A stretch of DNA of 64,000 nucleotides, from positions 124,001 to 188,000 of the forward strand of contig NZ_PCPB01000001.1 of assembly GCF_002979535.1 (NCBI RefSeq), given 5' to 3'. The notes under the pieces are model-generated. The model saw nothing but the letters and a program-made list of their open reading frames with translations. It searched no databases and was not told the origin of the DNA. The position numbers were made by a program, and so were the translations under genes. Each line of letters starts with the position of its first letter. The stretch's first letter is position 1. Source of the stretch: Brevundimonas sp. MYb52 (lineage in GTDB: Bacteria > Pseudomonadota > Alphaproteobacteria > Caulobacterales > Caulobacteraceae). Of the stretch, positions 43,391-51,849 are shown piece by piece.

Positions 43391-43861
43391 GAGACGGGAC
43401 TGCTCCGGTCTAAGTAGAACCGACAGCCCCTAGGGCAAGGACTTCTCAGGGCGTCGTCCGGCGAAGACGGCTGCCTGCAGCCCGCTGATGATGCGTCCTG
43501 CTTTGCGGAGCCTCGGCTCCGAGGCCGAAATGGGTTCGTCCAACTCCGTCCGCGCTTGCGTGATCACGGCTGTGGATTTGCCGGATCCGATGAGGTCGAG
43601 CCTGCTCAAACGTCCGTCCGCCGCGAGAAAACGGCGGTAGGCTCGCCGCCGGTAAAGCTTACGGATCGCAAAGTAGGGTACGACGGATCCATCCGGACGC
43701 CGCTTCTTTGACGCGCTCCCATTCGGCCTTCAGGACCCACTGTGCTTGGCGCCGACGACCGCCGTCTGCGCTGCTTTGCGATCCTAACATTGGGCCACGC
43801 CCACAGCACGCGTGCAGTGCGGTCGACGGAACTCCGCCTGTTAAATGGGCGGCCGGCGGGC
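43391..43861. other. 471-base gap with a possible minus-strand gene remnant
   Basis: On the minus strand, a frame between about 43435 and 43725 reads as natural protein (SVVPYFAIRKLYRRRAYRRF, then LDLIGSGKSTAVITQART, ending EKSLP) but has no start codon at its beginning. A second frame (QWVLKAEWERVKEAASGWIR) runs into it from upstream and ends in a stop. This pattern suggests a frameshifted remnant of an unidentified gene. Confidence 0.35.
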
Positions 43862-45157
43862 CTATTCGTGCAGAATTTCCTCCGGACGTCTTCGCGCCTT
43901 CATCGCCTCGAAGTCGGCGTCCAAGGCTTCGAGAAAAGACAGCACCGAAGGATGGCCGGCCTCCTCGGCCAGGACGAAGGTGTTTTCAGCGACCGAATCG
44001 CCAGCAACGAGAAGGACAGGATACTCATCTTCGATGACTTCGCGTTGGACCGGTTCCGAAAAATAGCTTGTTGTGACGAACACGCCGAACCAGCCGCGTT
44101 TGAGCCTGGCGACTGTGCGCGCGATGTCTTTGCCGTCCACGCCCGACGTCGGCGCGATGCATTTCGCTTGGCCGTAGACGATCTGGCGCACAGCTCCGAA
44201 CCCCTGGCCGATATCCAAACGAGCGATGAAGTCGGCCCCGCCGTCTCCGCTTCCCGGTGTGATCCAACCCTCGGTGAACCGCCCGGAGACGCCGCTGAGG
44301 AGCCGGCGTGTGATCGCGTAGGCCAGACCCTCGAACCTGGCTTTTCGCCCCTCATAGTATTCGTATACCTGCTGAAGGATCTTGGCGTTGCGCGAACCGG
44401 GCTCGGGCATCTGCTCTCGGGGCTTCACCACCCGAAGTTTCGATGAATGTCGTCGGTTACGCGGGATCGCCGACGGGCCGTTCGCGATCCAGTTTCGCCA
44501 CGCGGCAGGTGCGAGAGCTTGTGTCTGTGCCGTTGTCAGACTCGGATCCCGGCGGGCATTGATCCAGCCCCAGTCGAACAACTCGTGCTCCGCCGATTGT
44601 GCCAGGACGGCGAAGTCGTAGACATAGTTCGCGAAAGACGCATTCCGGCGTGGATCGAACTGTGTGAGGCGCTCAACCCGCTCTATGACGCCGTACCCCT
44701 GGAAAGTGAGATAGCCCTTCTGGACGCCGTTCACTGTCGTTCGGCGATAAAAGACGATCGGGGTTGCTGCGGCCCGTTCTGCTGGCTCGATCGCGGAATG
44801 CACCGCGTAGGCTTCCAGAAGCGCCTTATTACCGGGAGCCGTGGCCGGATCCTGCCCCGGCGTCTTGGCGTCTCCGAAATAGCGGATGTGCCCGTTGTCG
44901 GCATCGAACACGTCATGCCAGGGGGTCTGGACCGATCCGACGCGATGAGGGCTGCTGGAAATCAGTATCGCCGGCCGGCGAAGGCCAGCTACCGTCTTCA
45001 GCGAAGCGATCGGGTTGATCCCGCGCTCGAGCAAGGCGCGGGGGCTTCCCTCAAGGTGGGTGGCGTGGAGATAGTTCACGAACCCGTCCACGGCGGGTGT
45101 CTCCGGACCTATGCGGTTCGAGTATCTTAGGATCTGCCGGATCTGAAAGTGCGCCAA
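43862..45157 (-). CDS. Modification-dependent restriction endonuclease, Mrr/MspJI type
   Basis: This 431-residue protein starts with TTG at 45157. Its C-terminal part (from about 270) is an Mrr-like nuclease: FEGLAYAITRRLL, GSGDGGADFIARLD (Asp) and VYGQAKC (Gln-x-Lys in place of Glu-x-Lys), then RGWFGVFVTTSYFSEPVQRE. The Q-x-K variant is known in Mrr and MspJI enzymes. The N-terminal half (GNKALLEAYAVHS, PIVFYRR, KGYLTFQGYGVIERVERLTQ) would be the DNA-base recognition part, as in AspBHI. It probably cuts DNA carrying modified cytosine. It is divergent from the kinase-like gene at 45354. Confidence 0.82.
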   Translation of the reverse strand: MAHFQIRQILRYSNRIGPETPAVDGFVNYLHATHLEGSPRALLERGINPIASLKTVAGLRRPAILISSSPHRVGSVQTPWHDVFDADNGHIRYFGDAKTPGQDPATAPGNKALLEAYAVHSAIEPAERAAATPIVFYRRTTVNGVQKGYLTFQGYGVIERVERLTQFDPRRNASFANYVYDFAVLAQSAEHELFDWGWINARRDPSLTTAQTQALAPAAWRNWIANGPSAIPRNRRHSSKLRVVKPREQMPEPGSRNAKILQQVYEYYEGRKARFEGLAYAITRRLLSGVSGRFTEGWITPGSGDGGADFIARLDIGQGFGAVRQIVYGQAKCIAPTSGVDGKDIARTVARLKRGWFGVFVTTSYFSEPVQREVIEDEYPVLLVAGDSVAENTFVLAEEAGHPSVLSFLEALDADFEAMKARRRPEEILHE

Positions 45158-45353
45158 TGCGGGAACCTGTTCGCCGATTCTAACTCATGAACCCCGACTC
45201 TAAACGTCTACGAGCCTGGGGCGATAAGCTGCACGGTTGCGCGGCGAACACGAATCCGCAACGGTGCGTTGTGCAAGGCGGGCGGGCTTTCAGTGTTCCT
45301 AAACAGCGGATCAGTTCATGCTGCGACCTGCAACTTCGGGGCCGCTTGACACA

Positions 45354-48332
45354 ATGATCGACCAGATTTCGTTTCAGACCGCGGCTCGAACGGTCGATCA
45401 CCTCGGGCGGGAGCAGATCGCTGACGCCCCGACGGCCGTCTCGGAGCTCTGGAAGAATGCCTTCGACGCCTATGCGACGGACGTTGAACTGAACGTCTAC
45501 GACGGTTCCGATCCCGTCGCCGCACTTCTCGACAACGGCCACGGTATGAACCGTGAGGATTTCGTGTCGCGCTGGCTCGTCGTGGGCACTCAGTCGAAAA
45601 TCACCGCCGACACGACCAGCGCTGACGACCGGAACGGTCTGCGTCCCCGCCCGAGGCAGGGACAAAAGGGCATCGGGCGTTTGTCCTGCGCCAATCTCGG
45701 ACCGCTGCTTCTGTTCGTATCGAAGCGCCGCAATCAGAAAATCGTCGCAGCCCTCGTCGACTGGAGACTTTTCGAGAACCCCTTTCTGACCTTGGGAGAT
45801 ATCCGTCTTCCGGTGACCGAGTTGGACAGCCTGCACGAACTGCTTCCGCAGCTTCCGGAGCTCGCTCGCCAACTTCTCCGCAACGTCGACGGGGACGGCG
45901 ACGAGAACTATTCCAAGCGGGTGATCGCAGCCTGGTCATCATTCGACGCGCTTCACACCGCTGAGGTCAGAGACGGCTCCGCCGTGCGCGAAACCGCTCC
46001 GGCAGAAGCGATCCGTAGAGACCTGGCGCGGCTGCCTTTCAATGAACGGCACCTTGCCCAATGGCAGGTTTGGACCGGAGAGGCGGAACACGGAACGGCG
46101 CTCATCGTCGGCGGATTGACCCACGATCTCGCCGTGCATGTCCAGCATCAGATCCTGTCTCCCATCGGCCAGGACGCCAAAGATCGCCTGATCCAGACGC
46201 TCTCCAGCTTCGTCGATCCCTTCTATGACCCCTCATCCCATGAGCTGAACGCTGTCGATCCGCACTTTCACTACGCGGTGCGGACCTGGCGAGGAGATCG
46301 TTCGGAGTTGCTCCTGGGCACTGACAAGCAGTTTTCGTTGCGCGACATCGAGCCCTTGGAGCATCGGATCGAGGGGCGGTTGGGACCCGACGGCGTATTC
46401 CGGGGACGGGTGAAAGCCTTCGGTGAATGGCAGGAAGCCCGATGTGAGATCCGCCCGCCAGCCGACCTTCGGATCGGGGGACGCGCGGACGCCTACGTCG
46501 GTCCGATCGACATCGTCATCGCGTCGATGGAGTTCAGCAGCGCTAACACCACCCACACCCAGCAGGAGTTTACACGGTTCACGGACCTCGCGAAACGGTT
46601 CGCCGGGCTGATGATGTTCAGGGACGGCTTGAGGGTCATGCCGTTCGGCCGACCCGACAACGACTTCTTCGAGATCGAATCACGGCGCACCAAGAGCGCG
46701 GGCCGAGAGTTTTGGAACCACCGCCAGATGTTCGGCCGACTGGCGATCAGCCGGTATCAGAACCCCAATCTGAAGGATAAGGCAGGGCGCGAGGGACTGC
46801 TCGACAACACGGCCGCCAAGACGCTTAGGCGCTTGATCGAGAACATTCTTATGAAGTCTGCGCGGGAGTATTTCGGCTCCGCGTCGAGGCTGCGGGCTGA
46901 CCTTCTTCCTGAAATCCGCAACACGAACGCCCGGGAAAAGGCCGCAGCAGCGCGCGAGAAGCTGCGCACGAAACACAGAAAGCAATTTCGCGAACGCCTG
47001 ATGGCAAACCTGAAAGACGTCCCCAGCCTTGCCGGAGAGGTCCATCGGTTCTGTCGAGAGCTCCGCTTGGATCGCGAGCAGAGCGTGATCAACGCCCAGG
47101 TTGCGCTAGAAAGCTTCAACGATAGATTTCTGGAGCTCCACCTCGGGGTGGCGCCCCAGCCTCTGGGTTCTCTGGAAGAGGCTTACGGGGAGTATCGCCG
47201 CGAAATGGGTGGAATTCAGTCCGACCTGCGTTCGATCGCGGAGCGGGTTTATACCCACGTGGCGTCAGCGCTCCTGGCGGAGCCCGACGAAATCCTACGT
47301 CAGCAGATCCGACGAAACGGCATCCAGGTCAACGCGCGCATTCAAAGCTGGGAGAAGGAGATTCAGACTCTTCAGCGGCTCGAGTACGCCCGCATCGACA
47401 AAGTCATCGACGATCGCCGAGCGGCGTTCACGTCTTATGCGGAGGGGCTGCAGCAGCGCTTCGCGGACGGCGAACTCCAGTTGTCCGAGGCTTCAAAGCT
47501 CGTTGAAGAACTGCGGGCGAGAATCGATCGTGAGAACATGGAGATTCTGGTTCCGTACATCGGCGCATTGGAAAGCCTGCGCGACAGCATCGACCTTCAG
47601 AACCTCGCCACTGCGGGCATGGAAGAGCTGTCCGAGCTCCGCGTCGAACTCGATAGGCTGAACGCGCTGGCGCAACTCGGGATTGCGGTCGAGATCGTCG
47701 GCCACGAACTGCAGGACTACGACGACATCATCGGCGCAGGTCTGAGGAGCCTCCCACAAAGCGTGCAGGGCACGACGGCCGTGCGCGATATCACCTTCGG
47801 CTACGAGGGCATCACTGATCAGCTGCGGTTCCTGTCGCCGCTTCGCCTGGCAGGCCAACGCGTCGAACGATTGGTAACCGGCGAGGAGATCGTCGACTAC
47901 GTGGCTAAGTTTTTCGATCTGACCCTGACGCGCAACCGCGTCTCGTTGCAGGCGACCGACGCATTCCTTCGCTTCCGGGTTTTTGACCAGCCGTCGCGAT
48001 TGCTGCCGGTGTTCGTGAACCTGATCAACAACAGCATCTACTGGGTCGGGACCTCCCCGTCCGATGCGGAACGAACGATCAGGCTCGACGTCAGAGACCA
48101 GGTAGTCGTCGTCTCGGACAGTGGACCGGGCGTGGCGGCAGAGGATGTGCCGGATCTGTTCAATCTGTTCTTCACCCGCCGCCCGAGAGGCGGCCGTGGG
48201 GTCGGCTTGTATCTGAGCCGCGCCAACCTTTCGGCCGGCGGCCATAGGATCAACTACGTCACGGAGGGGGACCTGCGGTTGCTCGACGGCGCGAATTTCG
48301 CCATCGAGTTCAGAGGGGGCGAGTTCGAATGA
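45354..48332 (+). CDS. Double GHKL ATPase with histidine-kinase-like C-terminus
   Basis: The ATG at 45354 (MIDQISFQTAARTVDHLGREQ) is preferred to one at 45318; the product has 992 residues. An N-terminal MORC/Hsp90-like ATPase shows SELWKNAFDAYA, LLDNGHGM, VVGTQSK and QKGIGRLS. A long middle part is helical and charged. A second Bergerat fold ends the protein (FVNLINNSIYW, VVVSDSGPGV, GGRGVGLYL). Just before it, GIAVEIVGHELQDYDDII resembles a histidine-kinase H box (His about 784). The stop overlaps the start of the receiver-domain gene. This looks like an unusual two-component sensor, possibly a defence system; that role is inferred. Confidence 0.82.
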   Translation: MIDQISFQTAARTVDHLGREQIADAPTAVSELWKNAFDAYATDVELNVYDGSDPVAALLDNGHGMNREDFVSRWLVVGTQSKITADTTSADDRNGLRPRPRQGQKGIGRLSCANLGPLLLFVSKRRNQKIVAALVDWRLFENPFLTLGDIRLPVTELDSLHELLPQLPELARQLLRNVDGDGDENYSKRVIAAWSSFDALHTAEVRDGSAVRETAPAEAIRRDLARLPFNERHLAQWQVWTGEAEHGTALIVGGLTHDLAVHVQHQILSPIGQDAKDRLIQTLSSFVDPFYDPSSHELNAVDPHFHYAVRTWRGDRSELLLGTDKQFSLRDIEPLEHRIEGRLGPDGVFRGRVKAFGEWQEARCEIRPPADLRIGGRADAYVGPIDIVIASMEFSSANTTHTQQEFTRFTDLAKRFAGLMMFRDGLRVMPFGRPDNDFFEIESRRTKSAGREFWNHRQMFGRLAISRYQNPNLKDKAGREGLLDNTAAKTLRRLIENILMKSAREYFGSASRLRADLLPEIRNTNAREKAAAAREKLRTKHRKQFRERLMANLKDVPSLAGEVHRFCRELRLDREQSVINAQVALESFNDRFLELHLGVAPQPLGSLEEAYGEYRREMGGIQSDLRSIAERVYTHVASALLAEPDEILRQQIRRNGIQVNARIQSWEKEIQTLQRLEYARIDKVIDDRRAAFTSYAEGLQQRFADGELQLSEASKLVEELRARIDRENMEILVPYIGALESLRDSIDLQNLATAGMEELSELRVELDRLNALAQLGIAVEIVGHELQDYDDIIGAGLRSLPQSVQGTTAVRDITFGYEGITDQLRFLSPLRLAGQRVERLVTGEEIVDYVAKFFDLTLTRNRVSLQATDAFLRFRVFDQPSRLLPVFVNLINNSIYWVGTSPSDAERTIRLDVRDQVVVVSDSGPGVAAEDVPDLFNLFFTRRPRGGRGVGLYLSRANLSAGGHRINYVTEGDLRLLDGANFAIEFRGGEFE

Positions 48333-50089
48333 CTGAAGAGGAATACCGGGGGTTTCTCAAGGAGGCCTTCATTCATCCGCTGAGGTCGGTCCTGATCGTG
48401 GACGACGACTATCCGACCTTTGAGGACATGCTTGTCGAAGGTGAACCCAAGGGTGCGGCGGCGAAGAAGACGTGGCGCAAGGATCGCGAGCGTATCGGTC
48501 AGGTGCTGCAGGCCTTTCGTGATGCCGAGCCGCCGCTGATCGTCGACATTCACGATGGGCACAACGTCGGACAGTCCGACGAGACCAAGGTCGCCAAACA
48601 TCTGCACCAGTCAGATCTGCTCATCTTGGATTTCTCGCTGAACCGAAACGACCCCGAGGACGGCACGAAAGCCATCGGCATCGTCCGCACGCTGTTCAGC
48701 AACGACCATTTCAACCTGGTGGTCGTCCACTCGTCCACCGATCAGACGACCGTGTTCAACGATCTGGTTTTCGGGCTTCTGAAACCGATCGGCGAGATCC
48801 TTTCGGACGAAGAGCGGACGGGCGTGACCGTTCGATTGGCCGAGTACGAAGACGACCACCCAACTTACCGCGCCGACGCGCTCAAGACGATCGGCAACGA
48901 GCACTACCTGGCGTTCCGTAACAGCGACGCCAAATGGCCGGTCCCCGCAAAAAATAATCCGCCCTCAGTCGGCGGATTCGAGCAGAAGGCGGCGGAAGCT
49001 GGCTTCGTCACGAAGCCTGATCAGTTTCTCCTGGCCAAATATCTCTTGGAACTCCGGGAGCGAGCCCTAGGCCCCAAGCTTGGTTCGAAGGTCTATCCCG
49101 GACTGGTCTGGTCCAAGAACGGGACTGCTTGGATCCGCTCGGATCTGGGGTTCGTCGCTTTCTCCGACAAACGCCAGAATCGCGATCTGTTGGCGGATCT
49201 CGTCCAAGCGCTTGAGAACTGGGGCCCGCCGCCGTCGCGTCTGTTTCTCGCGAAGCTCCGCGCTCAGGTGGATCGGGTCGGAGTCCCCGCCGAGTCCAAG
49301 GCGTTGGAGAACCTTCACGTGCTTGCGCGATGGTACAGCGAGCTCCTCGACGCTGATGACGCGGAGCGGGACAGCCGCGTTCAGGACGCTGTAGATCGCC
49401 ACGCTGACCTATTGTTCAGGCAGGTTTCGCCGGGCGTCGGCACCTTCGCTTCCCGCGTCATCGCGGCCGACAAAATGGACACAGAGCGCGATCATTGCCT
49501 CCATTACTTCGGAGTCGACTTCAAGGACGCGGCTCAGGCGGCCCTGGCGACCGACGAGTACAACGCGTTCATCTGCTCAAGAACGCCGTCTCTGCGCCAT
49601 CTCGAGACCGGCCACGTCTTCGAAGCGGAGGACCGCATCTGGGTCTGCCTGACCCCGATCTGCGATCTCGTTCCGGGCCGAAGGAAGAAAAGCTCCGACC
49701 GATTCGGAAAGATGGACGGCATTCTACCCTTCATGGCCGTACGCCTTCACCCGATCGGCGCACTCAAATCGAAACCGACGACCAACCGCTATATCTATTT
49801 GAAGTTGGGCGGCCAGTTGAAGGCTTTCGCGCTCGCGCTGAAGGAGGGGGAGAGCCCGCACTGGTTCAATCTCTACGCCCTCAATGAAGGTCGGTTCGAG
49901 TCCGGCGAGTTCAGCTACCGTCGCCTCGAGCTGAACGCGCACAACGACCTCGCCCCCAAGAAGGTCAGGGCCAAGATCGTGGGACAACTCCAGTATGAAT
50001 ATGCCCTCAATCTGATGCAGCGGTTGGGGTTCTCGATGAGCCGCGTCGGTCTCGATTTCATCAAGCGGTCGGCCGACGAAGAAGAGTAG
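48329..50089 (+). CDS. Receiver-domain protein partnered with the GHKL kinase-like gene
   Basis: This 586-residue protein begins with a response-regulator-like domain: the acidic group Asp25-27 (LIVDDDYP), the presumed phospho-acceptor Asp101 (LLILDFSLN), Ser/Thr at 135-137 (VVHSST) and Lys152 (LLKPIG). A charged insertion of about 60 residues separates the acidic group from Asp101, which is unusual. The remaining 400 residues are an unrecognised output domain (FCRELR-like motifs are absent; VWVCLTPICDLVPGRRKK is notable). It overlaps the upstream gene by four bases, so the two act together. Confidence 0.78.
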   Translation: MTEEEYRGFLKEAFIHPLRSVLIVDDDYPTFEDMLVEGEPKGAAAKKTWRKDRERIGQVLQAFRDAEPPLIVDIHDGHNVGQSDETKVAKHLHQSDLLILDFSLNRNDPEDGTKAIGIVRTLFSNDHFNLVVVHSSTDQTTVFNDLVFGLLKPIGEILSDEERTGVTVRLAEYEDDHPTYRADALKTIGNEHYLAFRNSDAKWPVPAKNNPPSVGGFEQKAAEAGFVTKPDQFLLAKYLLELRERALGPKLGSKVYPGLVWSKNGTAWIRSDLGFVAFSDKRQNRDLLADLVQALENWGPPPSRLFLAKLRAQVDRVGVPAESKALENLHVLARWYSELLDADDAERDSRVQDAVDRHADLLFRQVSPGVGTFASRVIAADKMDTERDHCLHYFGVDFKDAAQAALATDEYNAFICSRTPSLRHLETGHVFEAEDRIWVCLTPICDLVPGRRKKSSDRFGKMDGILPFMAVRLHPIGALKSKPTTNRYIYLKLGGQLKAFALALKEGESPHWFNLYALNEGRFESGEFSYRRLELNAHNDLAPKKVRAKIVGQLQYEYALNLMQRLGFSMSRVGLDFIKRSADEEE

Positions 50090-50127
50090 CGGGCGACAGG
50101 CATCGCCGGAGCGCCCCTTTGTCGGCT

Positions 50128-50538
50128 TCAGCGGAAGTCCCGGGCCTTGACCTTGATGGCGTCGAGCGAGAGGTCTGGGGTGTAGATGTCGCGGGCTTTA
50201 TGCGGGAACGGTGCACCCCAGGGATCCGGGAGGTTGCCATGATGGACCTCGTCGCCGCGACCGTGGGGCAGGGGGAAGGTTCCGCAGCTATGGCCGACAG
50301 AGGCCAGCAGATCCGATCCGTCGTGGAGTTTGGTCGCGACGATGTGGGCGATGTCGCCCTCGCGTTGGACCTTGCCGTCGACGACGAGCAGACTGGCGGA
50401 CAACACGACACGGCGGTGCTGCTCGTACAGGCTCGGCCAGATGACGAGGTTCGCCACCCTGGTCTCGTCTTCTATGGTGATGAACATCACCCCCTTGGCG
50501 CTGCCGGGCTTCTGACGCACAAGGACCAGCGAGAGCAT
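50128..50538 (-). pseudogene. dnaE2: 3' end of dnaE2 (error-prone polymerase), truncated
   Basis: The frame reads SLVLVRQKPGSAKGVMFITIEDETRVANLVIWP and on through REGDIAHIVATKLHDGSDLL to KVKARDFR, the C-terminal OB-fold region of DnaE2/ImuC. A complete DnaE2 has more than 1000 residues; only about 135 remain. The break coincides with the left direct repeat (from 50535), so a recombination event probably cut the gene here. The preserved reading frame suggests the event is recent or that the cut end is still in frame with something upstream. Confidence 0.85.
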
Positions 50539-50625
50539 TTAGGGGGCGAGCCCTGCGCAATCCTCGCTCCACCGTTGGCCTGCAAGGCGATGTTTCCAGT
50601 GGTGTTTTTGTGCGCAGTTCGAAGC
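50535..50625 (+). repeat. Direct repeat copy 1 (attachment-site-like)
   Basis: It starts with GCATTTAGGG next to the dnaE2 break and ends with a 42-base block (50584-50625) that matches 53515-53556 with one mismatch. The space between the two parts is similar but diverged. The block continues into a short frame (VRSSKP...) matching the start of the recombinase gene. Confidence 0.8.
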
Positions 50626-50811
50626 CTGTATCCGTTTCGCCAATTGGCTTGTCGGTTTACGCAGGGGTACAGGAGCTCGCTTGTTAGTCAGCCGGTTCCT
50701 TATTCGGCTCTCGCTCGGAGTGAGGCATTGCAAAGTCAGAGGGACTCGTAAAAAATAGCACAAACCGCGAACACTGTAGCGTTCCCTGCCACCTTCGCGG
50801 CGGAATCTAAG

Positions 50812-51837
50812 ATGGAACTCAGCCAGCGTGTAGGCGAAGTGTTCACCGCGCCACCGCGCATTGAGCGGATCGCGGAATTTCTTGCTTTCGTCGAGCGAAC
50901 CGGAGCTCCGCAGGATTGGCCAGCTCTGACGACCACAAAGCACCCTACGGGCGGTGCCCCCAAGATCCTGGCTCTGTTCTCGATTCCGAGTCGTCTGCGA
51001 GGTGGGCTCGAAAGCCGTACGCCGTGTTCGATCTGCTGCGACAGACATCCAAAGTTTTTCGAGGGCTATCTGACCTTCCTGCCGGAGGAAGGCACGCTAC
51101 GGATGATGGGGAACCGATGCGGCAGACGGTATTTCGATGAGGGCACCTTTCAGGCCCAGGAGCGAGAATTTAACGCGCTCAAGGTCGAGTTGCGCGCTCG
51201 TTTGCTCCTTGCTGGCTGCCTCCCCACCGTCGGCCTGCTTTTGCAGGAATGCGACATAATCGGAGATCAGCTGCGCAGCCTGATTGTCCTCAAGGCCGCG
51301 GTGGTCGAGGCCCTCGGAGGACAAAGGATCAATGCACTCCTGAAGTCGCGTGAAGGCGATAATTTGATGCACAATCTGCCGACAGAAAGGGCAGATGACC
51401 GTGGCAATCGGGTGTGGGAACGGCGAATTGTGGCCTCGGCCCCCGGCGTCGGCGCCTTTGCGCATGCTGTAGGCTTCGTTCAGCAACTGCATCGCAATCG
51501 GTTCTTGCTCGAAGGTTTCCTCGCGCCTGTCTTGGCCGGTGGAGCGATTGACATGCTGACAAGACCTCAAGCGATTGCGGCCGCGGAGGCGCTGCGCGCG
51601 TTCAACGTCGATCTAACTCGCGCTCGCGTTGTCTTATCCGATTTGCAGAACTTGTTCTCATCGAAGAGTTGCCTAGCCATCTCGGCATGGGGGCAGCATA
51701 GCGAGACGAATCAAAAATTCTGGATCGAACGTGAAACGACCGGAATTAAGATCGGCCATGGTCTGAAACCGTTACACTCTGTGCGGCCCGACCACATTGT
51801 GGAACTTTCCGCCGAGGTTGCAGCAGCACTCGCATAG
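50812..51837 (+). CDS. Unknown protein with cysteine cluster, cargo between the direct repeats
   Basis: The ATG at 50812 gives 341 residues starting MELSQRVGEVFTAPPRIERI. A possible zinc-binding segment CSICCDRHPKFFEGYL and a later GNRCGRRYF lie at about residues 72-105. The middle and end are helical (FVQQLHRNRFLLEGFLAPVL). No family is recognised. GC content is lower than in the neighbours. It ends 12 bases before the MFS gene and may be co-transcribed with it. Confidence 0.65.
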   Translation: MELSQRVGEVFTAPPRIERIAEFLAFVERTGAPQDWPALTTTKHPTGGAPKILALFSIPSRLRGGLESRTPCSICCDRHPKFFEGYLTFLPEEGTLRMMGNRCGRRYFDEGTFQAQEREFNALKVELRARLLLAGCLPTVGLLLQECDIIGDQLRSLIVLKAAVVEALGGQRINALLKSREGDNLMHNLPTERADDRGNRVWERRIVASAPGVGAFAHAVGFVQQLHRNRFLLEGFLAPVLAGGAIDMLTRPQAIAAAEALRAFNVDLTRARVVLSDLQNLFSSKSCLAISAWGQHSETNQKFWIERETTGIKIGHGLKPLHSVRPDHIVELSAEVAAALA

Positions 51838-51849
51838 CGGAGCGCTATC

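Noticed and set aside
50611..50630. GTTCGAAGC in the direct repeat, looking like a tRNA T-loop
   Set aside because: No acceptor, D or anticodon arms can be built around it; it is part of the recombinase start in copy 2.
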